NCBI RefSeq assembly: GCF_006716235.1
Contig: NZ_VFOR01000001.1
Span: forward strand, 434,001 to 498,000
DNA length: 64,000 nucleotides
Reading direction: 5' to 3'
Source: Propioniferax innocua
GTDB lineage: Bacteria > Actinomycetota > Actinomycetes > Propionibacteriales > Propionibacteriaceae
This document shows, piece after piece, positions 58,120-64,000 of this stretch. Position 1 is the stretch's first letter. Every line of letters begins with the position of its first letter. Under the pieces are notes generated by a model, which saw only the letters and a list, made by a program, of their open reading frames with translations, did no database searches and was not told the origin of the DNA. Position numbers and translations under genes: made by a program.

Positions 58120-59309
58120 GCTTCCGTCCCCTCATCTGCAGCCCGCGATGCAGTCGTGACAACTGGGCGGCTGACCCGACGCCCGGCCTCATGTACGGCC
58201 GTTCCGCACGCGGAACAGAACGTCGACTGCTCCAGCAGCGGCATCTCGCACCGGGGGCAGAAGCCGAGTTCGCCCTGATCCCCGACGCCACTGGCGACCC
58301 CCACGCCTTCACGGGCCGACGCTTCGAGCGCCGCTTCCATGAGGCCCACGTGCAGGATGCCCCGCATACGAAGCACGAGGATTCCCAGGACCACCAGCCC
58401 CACGATCAACTGGATCGCCAGTGTAACCGCGCGGTCGGAGATGAAGGCGGCCGAGAGAACGATTCCAAGGTTGTACAACACGTTCGCGAGGATGGCCTCA
58501 CCAAGGCCTCGGGCCCAGCGAAGGGAGAAACCGTCATAACCCTGCCCCAGCCCTGCGAACTCCGCACACGCGATACCGGTCGCTGTTCCGATGAGCAGAG
58601 GCTTCACGAATCCCTCGAGGATGACCAAGAAGATCCACAGCCCCACGTCACCGTTCTCGACGAACCCACCGGTCAGCAAGGGCCAGTGCCGCACCAACGT
58701 GTCCGCGGCCGCATAGGCGACACCGGAGATGATGCCGAAGGTGACGCCATCCATGAGGTCGTCGAAGCGGGGACGCCCCACGAGGAACAGCGGGCCGATC
58801 TGTCTCAGGAGTTCACCCACGACAGGGACCAACAGGATCGCAACCGCCATCCCGACGAGGTCGATCCCACCGCTGAAGCTGGTCGCCGGCGGCAGCAGGC
58901 TCCGCACGGCGGCCACGAAACAGCCTCCCAGTGCGGCGGTGAGCACGAACGCCATTCCGGTGACGGGGAGCGGGGCGTCCTTCCACATGTTCACGTCATA
59001 GAGATAGACGATGTACACCACGGGGATGGCGAAGGCAGCCAGCAGCACTGCGATCGGCAATGCACCGAAGATCGACGCCAAGAGTGCCGCGGCAAGAGCG
59101 ATCAACAGGGCCGTGCGGTACGTCTGGGGACGCTGACCGACACCACGAGGCATCACCGTCGACACGATGGCGAACGATGCCACCGGTTCGTCGGGGTTGA
59201 CTGCGAAGTGGTTGCGTCGGGCCTGATCCTCCGAGCGCATGTCCTGTCCACAGATATGACAATAGTGCGCCACACCCGGCAAACGTGTGTGGCAACGGCG
59301 ACAGTCCAT
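58116..59309 (-). CDS. PrsW-like membrane protein with zinc ribbons, probably catalytically degenerate
   Basis: 397 aa. N-terminal zinc ribbon CRRCHTRLPGVAHYCHICG and C-terminal ribbon CPRC...CSAC flank about eight membrane segments. The PrsW segments are recognisable as VPVVGELLRQIGPL and DGVTFGIISGVAYAAADT, but the usual EE pair is GE and the second motif Glu is Asp. So it may be inactive as a protease. ATG at 59309 has GAGGAGGGG upstream. Coupled to the Gln-rich protein by ATGA. Confidence 0.7.
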   Translation of the reverse strand: MDCRRCHTRLPGVAHYCHICGQDMRSEDQARRNHFAVNPDEPVASFAIVSTVMPRGVGQRPQTYRTALLIALAAALLASIFGALPIAVLLAAFAIPVVYIVYLYDVNMWKDAPLPVTGMAFVLTAALGGCFVAAVRSLLPPATSFSGGIDLVGMAVAILLVPVVGELLRQIGPLFLVGRPRFDDLMDGVTFGIISGVAYAAADTLVRHWPLLTGGFVENGDVGLWIFLVILEGFVKPLLIGTATGIACAEFAGLGQGYDGFSLRWARGLGEAILANVLYNLGIVLSAAFISDRAVTLAIQLIVGLVVLGILVLRMRGILHVGLMEAALEASAREGVGVASGVGDQGELGFCPRCEMPLLEQSTFCSACGTAVHEAGRRVSRPVVTTASRAADEGTEA

Positions 59310-59455
59310 CGCCTCTCCCCTCCTCGTACGCACCGGCGTCACACGTCGACGCCGATCCACGATTTTCCCACACGGAGGCGCGGCATGTTGCTCCAACGAG
59401 ATCCACGATGGGGAATTTCTGGTGAATTCTCGAGCTCAGGAATGCCTGGAGACGA

Positions 59456-59491
59456 CTCTGGCCCCGATCCGCACAGGGATCGGGGCCAGAG
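59456..59491. terminator. rpsA terminator
   Basis: 15-bp arms CTCTGGCCCCGATCC and complement (59456-59470, 59477-59491) around a 6-nt loop, 17 bp past the rpsA stop at 59508. Confidence 0.85.
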
Positions 59492-59507
59492 CGAAGCGAA
59501 CTGAGGA

Positions 59508-60968
59508 TCAGCCGCCGGTCAGCTTGTCGCGCAGGGCCTGCAGCGCCTCATCGGATGCGAGCGACCCTTCGCCGACACCGGTTTCGGCCGCTTCGGCCGC
59601 TGGTGCGGCGCTGTAAGAGGTGTCGGGCGCTTCGGCAGCCTGCTGGTCGGCAGCCTCGGTCTCTTCGACCTGCTTCTTGTGCGCTTCCCAGCGGGCATGC
59701 GCCTCGGCGTACTGCTGTTCCCAAGCCAGGCGCTGCTCCTCGTAGCCTTCCTTCCACTCCTGGGTCTCCGGATCGAAGCCCTCGGGGTAGAGGTAGTTGC
59801 CTTCTTCGTCGTACGAGGCGGTCATGCCGTACAGCGTGGGATCGAAGTCGTCCGCAGCCATGTCGACGTCCTCGTTCGCCTGCTTGAGCGACAGCGAGAT
59901 CCGGCGCCGGTCGAGGTCGATGTCGATGATCTTGACCATGACCTTGTCGTTGACGGTGACGACCTGCTCGGGGATCTCCACGTGACGCTCAGCGAGCTCG
60001 GAGACGTGCACCAGACCTTCGATACCCTCCTCGACGCGAACGAAAGCACCGAACGGAACGAGCTTGGTGACCTTGCCCGGAACGATCTGGCCGATCTGGT
60101 GCAGGCGCGCGAAGGCCTGCCACGGATCTTCCTGAGTCGCCTTGAGCGAGAGGGAGACACGCTCGCGATCCATGTCGACGTCGAGGACCTCGACGGTGAC
60201 CTCCTGACCAACCTCGACGACCTCGCCGGGGTGGTCGATGTGCTTCCACGAGAGCTCGGAGACGTGCACCAGACCGTCGACGCCGCCGAGATCGACGAAC
60301 GCACCGAAGTTGACGATCGACGACACGACGCCCTTGCGGATCTGGCCCTTCTGGAGCTGCGTGAGGAAGTTGTGGCGCACCTCGGACTGCGTCTGCTCCA
60401 ACCACGCACGACGCGACAGCACGACGTTGTTGCGGTTCTTGTCGAGCTCGATGATCTTGGCCTCGAGCTCCATGCCGACATACGGCTGGAGGTCGCGGAC
60501 ACGACGCATCTCGACGAGCGATGCCGGGAGGAAGCCGCGCAGACCGATATCGATGATGAGGCCACCCTTGACGACCTCGATCACCTGACCGGTGACGACT
60601 CCATCCTCTTCCTTGACGCGCTCGATGGTTCCCCAAGCACGCTCGTACTGAGCGCGCTTCTTGGAGAGGATCAGACGCCCTTCCTTGTCCTCTTTCTGCT
60701 GGACCAGGGCCTCGATCTCGTCACCGACCTCGACGACGTCGAACGGATCGACATCATGCTTGATCGAAAGTTCCTTGGACGGGATCACACCTTCGGTCTT
60801 GTAACCGATGTCGAGGAGTACCTCGTCACGGTCGACCTTGACAACGACACCGCTGACAAGGTCGCCGTCGTTGAAGTACTTGATGGTCTGGTCGATGGCC
60901 TCGATGAAGGCTTCGGGCGAACCAAGGTCGTCGACTGCGACCTGCGGGGCCTCGAGGGAGGACGTCAT
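59508..60968 (-). CDS. rpsA: 30S ribosomal protein S1
   Basis: 486 aa with four S1 RNA-binding domains. The first starts DGDLVSGVVVKVDRDEVLLD, and domain 2 contains GLIIDIGLRGFLPASLVEMR. Domains 3 and 4 are RKGVVSSIVNFGAFVDLGGV and PGKVTKLVPFGAFVRVEEGI. The four-domain form with an acidic, Glu/Ala-rich C-terminus (~400-486) is usual for actinobacteria. ATG at 60968 is supported by GGAG about 12 nt upstream; the frame runs on to 61070 with atypical residues. Confidence 0.93.
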   Translation of the reverse strand: MTSSLEAPQVAVDDLGSPEAFIEAIDQTIKYFNDGDLVSGVVVKVDRDEVLLDIGYKTEGVIPSKELSIKHDVDPFDVVEVGDEIEALVQQKEDKEGRLILSKKRAQYERAWGTIERVKEEDGVVTGQVIEVVKGGLIIDIGLRGFLPASLVEMRRVRDLQPYVGMELEAKIIELDKNRNNVVLSRRAWLEQTQSEVRHNFLTQLQKGQIRKGVVSSIVNFGAFVDLGGVDGLVHVSELSWKHIDHPGEVVEVGQEVTVEVLDVDMDRERVSLSLKATQEDPWQAFARLHQIGQIVPGKVTKLVPFGAFVRVEEGIEGLVHVSELAERHVEIPEQVVTVNDKVMVKIIDIDLDRRRISLSLKQANEDVDMAADDFDPTLYGMTASYDEEGNYLYPEGFDPETQEWKEGYEEQRLAWEQQYAEAHARWEAHKKQVEETEAADQQAAEAPDTSYSAAPAAEAAETGVGEGSLASDEALQALRDKLTGG

Positions 60969-61273
60969 GTAGTAGGGCTCCGATTGTGGGACTGTGAACT
61001 TGGACTTAGACGCACCGCAGCCAGAGTAAAAGTCGCTGAACGTGGACATCACGGCAATCTGAACCGCCAAGCCGCACGATGAGATCGACGCCTACACGCA
61101 TACCCTGCTCTTCGAGAGTCGCAGGCCACAGTGCTTGGACAGCGTAACCCGCTTCACCCCACGTGGTCAACGTCCGCGATGATCGCCACTCGACCGCGAT
61201 CCGGAGAGTTCCGGCGCGATCATCTTCAGCCGTCCGGTCTCGAGCTCCTAATGTCACGAGCGTGGAGAACCGG
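60969..61273. other. 305-bp divergent spacer between rpsA and the YbaB-like gene
   Basis: Holds the leftward rpsA control region (a TACTCT at 61028-61023 is a weak -10 candidate) and the rightward TAATGT promoter at 61249. No gene or repeat is evident. Confidence 0.5.
61249..61254 (+). promoter_or_regulatory. -10 hexamer TAATGT for the YbaB-like/hydrolase operon
   Basis: TAATGT 19 nt before ATG 61274, leaving a ~13-nt leader that contains GTGGAG. This argues against the longer frame from 61163. Confidence 0.45.
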
Positions 61274-61717
61274 ATGACCCAAGCCCTGCGTGACTCGGCA
61301 GCGACACTCACAGACCCTTCCGACCGCCCCGAGGGGTCGGCGGCACAGGCCGCTGGAAAGCCTCTCGAACGCGTGGACGTGAGCGTCGATGCGTCGAGCG
61401 GACATGGCGATGTGCGCGTCACCGTGCGCAATGCCCGACTGACGAGCTGCGTCATCACCGATTCGGCTCTCACACTCGACGCCGAGGCCATCGGCAACCT
61501 GGTGTGCGAGGCCGTCAACGCCGCCATGGTCGACTACGAGGCCAAGACCATCGAGGCGTTCCAGGCACAGCAGGGTACCGACATGGCCGAGGTGCAGCGC
61601 CAGCTCGACGCGGCCAGCCGAGAGGCCGAGCGTGGCATGCAGGAGTACCTGGATCAGCTGCGCGCTCTTGTGGACAAGACCAAGACCCGTACATCGCACG
61701 CCCCGAAGAATTCCTGA
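61274..61717 (+). CDS. YbaB/EbfC-like small protein
   Basis: 147 aa. The central VRVTVRNARLTSCVITDSAL and LVCEAVNAAMVDYEAKTIEA resemble YbaB-like nucleoid or ESX-accessory folds, and the last ~40 residues form a coiled helix (EVQRQLDAASREAERGMQEY). No signal peptide. It is 16 bp before the transglycosylase gene and likely co-transcribed. Similar small proteins precede WXG100/ESX cargo in actinobacteria; role unproven. Confidence 0.6.
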   Translation: MTQALRDSAATLTDPSDRPEGSAAQAAGKPLERVDVSVDASSGHGDVRVTVRNARLTSCVITDSALTLDAEAIGNLVCEAVNAAMVDYEAKTIEAFQAQQGTDMAEVQRQLDAASREAERGMQEYLDQLRALVDKTKTRTSHAPKNS

Positions 61718-61733
61718 GCCAGGAGAGCTAGCC

Positions 61734-62585
61734 ATGGACTTTTCCATCAATCCCGAAGGTATTCACCGCTCCGCGATGGAGCTCTCCGACGGACTCGGCG
61801 AGCTCACCAACCACGTCGAGCAGTTCGCCAGCAGCTTCAATCTGGGCGACATGTTCGGCGACAACTCGCTACTCGCCGAGATCGGGAACCCGATGTACCT
61901 CGGCGCTGTGGATTGGATCCTCCAGTGCCTGCGTTCCCTGGAAGGTGCGCTGGGTGACCATGCAGGCGCCCTCGGTGCCGCCGCCACAGCATTCCAGCGG
62001 ACCGAGGAGACGAACGCCGCAATGTCTCATCAGATCATGTCTTCGGGCCCGTTCGCCCCGGCACCGAGCCCGGCCCCCATGCCCGCTCCCGAGCCAGCCC
62101 CTGCGCCGGAATCGAGCCCTGAACCGGAATCGAACTCTGCACCGGAATCGGCCCCTGCATCTGCCCCCGCATCCACCGGTGGGGACGGCGGTTCACTGCC
62201 CGGCGGAGAGATCACCTATGAGGCCACCCCGGAAGTGAAGCAGTGGATCGGCGAAGCACGTCAGATCATGATCGCTGACGGCATCGACCCCTCCCTCATC
62301 AACGCCAACGATCTGGCGATCATCGCGATGCATGAGTCCGGCGGTGACCCGAACGCCGCGAATGACTGGGATATCAACGCGCAGAACGGCACCCCTTCGA
62401 TCGGACTGATGCAGACCATCGGCCCCACGTTCGATGCCCATGCAATGCCCGGACACACCGACATCCATAATCCGGTCGACAACATCATCGCCGCGTCCCG
62501 CTACGCGATCGACCGATACGGGTCGGTCTCCGCCACTCCCGGCCCCGCCTCGGTGAACAGCGGTGGCCCCTACCTGCCCTACTGA
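61734..62585 (+). CDS. WXG-like N-terminus fused to a lytic transglycosylase (SLT) domain
   Basis: 283 aa. Residues 1-100 form a helical hairpin of the WXG100/ESX-cargo kind (GIHRSAMELSDGLGELTNHV, LEGALGDHAGALGAAATAFQ). A ~60-residue Pro/Ala/Glu linker follows. The C-terminal SLT domain has the catalytic glutamate in AIIAMHESGGDPNAANDWDI, then GTPSIGLMQTIGPTFDAHAM and ASRYAIDRYGS. No Sec signal peptide, so type VII export is plausible. AGGAGA lies before the ATG at 61734. The enzyme would cut peptidoglycan glycan strands. Confidence 0.75.
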   Translation: MDFSINPEGIHRSAMELSDGLGELTNHVEQFASSFNLGDMFGDNSLLAEIGNPMYLGAVDWILQCLRSLEGALGDHAGALGAAATAFQRTEETNAAMSHQIMSSGPFAPAPSPAPMPAPEPAPAPESSPEPESNSAPESAPASAPASTGGDGGSLPGGEITYEATPEVKQWIGEARQIMIADGIDPSLINANDLAIIAMHESGGDPNAANDWDINAQNGTPSIGLMQTIGPTFDAHAMPGHTDIHNPVDNIIAASRYAIDRYGSVSATPGPASVNSGGPYLPY

Positions 62586-62630
62586 CCGCGTTCGAATCAC
62601 CACATCTGACACAACTTTCGGAGGACACTC

Positions 62631-63836
62631 ATGTTTGACATCGGTGGAATGATCGATGACGCGGCGGGCAACATCGGCGGCATGGTTGACGACGCCATCG
62701 ACGATTTCGGCGGCACCATCAGCAATGCCGCTGACGACTTCTTCGACGGCGGCGGCATGGACGCTCTGTCCGGCCCCATCGGCGGTGCCCTGGACACAGC
62801 CGTCGATGTGTTCGGCCTGGGTGCGCCGAACGTCAACGAGAACGCACTGACCAGCGCGGCGCACGGCTGGACCTCGTTGGGCGACCACATCTCCGAGGCC
62901 CTTGACGTCGGCTCCCACGTGAGCCGGTCCGTCGCCGATGGGAACATCGGCCAGAGCATCACCAGCTTCCTCGACGCTTTCGGCGGCCGCCCGAACAGCC
63001 CGCTTCCGGGCGGCGACATGCTCGTGCAGGGCGTGGACGCCGTCGCGGGTGGGCTCTTCGGTGCAGCCGGTGCCTCACACGCCGCCAAGCTTACGGCCGT
63101 GATCCAAGGTGTCCAGTACGCCTCCAAGGTGCAGCAGGCGATCGCGGCGGCTCCCGCCACCGGCGGCCAGTCACTGACGCTGATCCCGGGCTTCCGCGAG
63201 TTGGCGGCGGGCAATGTGCAGGGCGCAATCGCCACAGCCGCACAGTTCCTCGACGGCGGTTCCTCCGGCCCGGTTCACGGACTTCTCGGCGAACTGTTGC
63301 AGGGAACCGGACTCGTCGACCGCCTGGGTGGCCAAGCGCCGACCGCTCCGCCGGCCGGCGGAGCACCTGCACCGACGCCCGCTCCCGGAGTGGCACCTGC
63401 TCCCTCCGCTCCCCCTTCGGGCGGGGGCGGTGACGTCGACGGCCTCGTCCAGAGCTACTTGGACCGCCACATCCCCTACGCCTGGGGTGGCGGGCATGGC
63501 GCAGAACCCGGACCGACGCAGGGCGTCTCGGACGGCGGTGGCCCTGCCGATGCACAAGGTGACTACAACAAGACCGGTCTCGACTGCTCCGGCCTCGCCC
63601 GCGAGTTCCTGTGGCAACAGAAGGGCATCGACATCGGCGCCGGGTCGACCCACACCACGATCAACCAGGGAACGCCCGTCTCCGAGGCGGATCTGCAACC
63701 CGGCGACCTCGTCTATCCGAATCCCGACCACGTGCAGGTCTACATCGGTGACGGTGAGGTCCTGGAGGCTCCCCAGTCCGGTGAATACGTGAAAGTCTCC
63801 CCCTACGCCGGAGGCGAGCTGCGTCGCTACGAGTGA
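62631..63836 (+). CDS. NlpC/P60 endopeptidase with long Gly/Ala-rich N-terminus
   Basis: 401 aa. The first ~250 residues are a Gly/Ala/Asp-rich helical region (FDIGGMIDDAAGNIGGMVDD). A Pro/Ala linker leads to the NlpC/P60 domain. Its catalytic Cys is in GLDCSGLAREFLW near residue 318, and His in NPDHVQVYIGDGEVLEAPQS near 375. The fold cuts peptidoglycan stem peptides. No Sec signal peptide; like its neighbour it looks like type VII cargo. TCGGAGGACACTC lies before the ATG, so it is well translated. Confidence 0.78.
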   Translation: MFDIGGMIDDAAGNIGGMVDDAIDDFGGTISNAADDFFDGGGMDALSGPIGGALDTAVDVFGLGAPNVNENALTSAAHGWTSLGDHISEALDVGSHVSRSVADGNIGQSITSFLDAFGGRPNSPLPGGDMLVQGVDAVAGGLFGAAGASHAAKLTAVIQGVQYASKVQQAIAAAPATGGQSLTLIPGFRELAAGNVQGAIATAAQFLDGGSSGPVHGLLGELLQGTGLVDRLGGQAPTAPPAGGAPAPTPAPGVAPAPSAPPSGGGGDVDGLVQSYLDRHIPYAWGGGHGAEPGPTQGVSDGGGPADAQGDYNKTGLDCSGLAREFLWQQKGIDIGAGSTHTTINQGTPVSEADLQPGDLVYPNPDHVQVYIGDGEVLEAPQSGEYVKVSPYAGGELRRYE

Positions 63837-63839
63837 CCC

Positions 63840-64000
63840 TCAGCGGGGCAGCCCGTCCAACCCATGCCACAGGATCGCCACGAGATCCTGCACCACGGTG
63901 TGACGCGGGCGGCGTCGAGGCTCATCGAGCCACGCCTCGGCGGTGACCTGGACCGCCCCGACCATGGCGGTGCTCCACACCCGCACCCTCGCGTCGTCAC
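63840..64000 (-). CDS. TetR-family regulator, C-terminal end only
   Basis: The last 52 codons of a minus-strand gene that begins beyond the right edge: WSTAMVGAVQVTAEAWLDEP then TVVQDLVAILWHGLDGLPR. This helix pair is typical of TetR C-terminal domains. The DNA-binding part is not in the window, so targets cannot be judged. It is convergent with the NlpC/P60 gene (4 bp apart). Confidence 0.65.
   Translation of the reverse strand, partial: DDARVRVWSTAMVGAVQVTAEAWLDEPRRRPRHTVVQDLVAILWHGLDGLPR

Noticed and set aside
57867-59504. 545-aa plus-strand frame opposite the prsW-like gene
   Set aside because: Low-complexity antisense shadow; the minus strand has recognisable zinc-ribbon and membrane features and a good ribosome site.

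Overview
The window is high-GC, densely packed bacterial DNA from an actinobacterium, most likely order Propionibacteriales and possibly Propionibacteriaceae. The order is supported by the uvrC-rapZ-yvcK-whiA-gap-pgk-tpiA operon, a separate topoisomerase IV pair (parC, parE), two primary-type sigma factors (one with a long Lys/Ala/Thr N-terminus), a small DUF7455-type protein beside parE, and many genes that look leaderless (a TANNNT -10 hexamer 6-9 nt before the start codon). The family is a guess. No rRNA, tRNA, CRISPR array, transposase, prophage or clear pseudogene was seen. Both ends are cut: a GNAT/acyl-CoA synthetase-like gene on the left and a TetR-type regulator on the right.

Layout. 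0-7 kb: Pat-like acyltransferase divergent from an AMP-forming acyl-CoA synthetase, an App1-type lipid phosphatase, and parC. 7-12 kb: L-lactate utilisation operon lldP-lutA-lutB-lutC divergent from an LldR-type GntR regulator, with two 11-bp palindromic operators between them. 12-16 kb: a repeat-rich 616-bp spacer, gnd, beta-carbonic anhydrase and an MFS transporter. 16-19 kb: DUF7455-type protein and parE. 19-22.3 kb: an accessory island holding two tandem copies of a pair made of a GH-E/Endo VII-like nuclease and an acidic TPR-like protein. 22.4-28.5 kb: GNAT, sigA, UspA, oligopeptidase B, sigB. 28.5-37 kb: tesB, PAC2, a repeat cluster, hrpA, two-domain UspA, PPOX-fold protein, YbjN/TY-Chap-like protein. 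37-47 kb: a membrane-anchored protein, then the glycolytic/uvrC operon read leftwards. 46.7-49.4 kb: a His-rich 21-nt repeat array and a coupled cassette of two 2H phosphoesterases flanking an RsmC/RlmG-type methyltransferase. 49.4-57 kb: Rieske lipoprotein, uvrA, MBL hydrolase, MFS exporter, uvrB. 57-64 kb: Gln-rich repeat membrane protein coupled to a PrsW-like protein, rpsA, a YbaB-like protein, two WXG/ESX-associated-looking cell-wall hydrolases, and the TetR end.

How it fits together. Most of the window is core metabolism, topology, transcription and repair; all three UvrABC genes lie within about 13 kb. The most interesting accessory content is the duplicated nuclease/TPR pair between parE and sigA, which has the layout of a toxin-immunity or toxin-antitoxin module: both nuclease genes look leaderless, and both TPR genes have upstream purine-rich ribosome-binding sites. 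Second is the 2H-methyltransferase-2H cassette, joined by GTGA overlaps and preceded by the His-repeat array. Third is the YbaB-like / transglycosylase / NlpC-P60 group, which resembles type VII secretion cargo but has no secretion machinery visible here. All functions are read from sequence motifs and remembered family features; no database search was possible.
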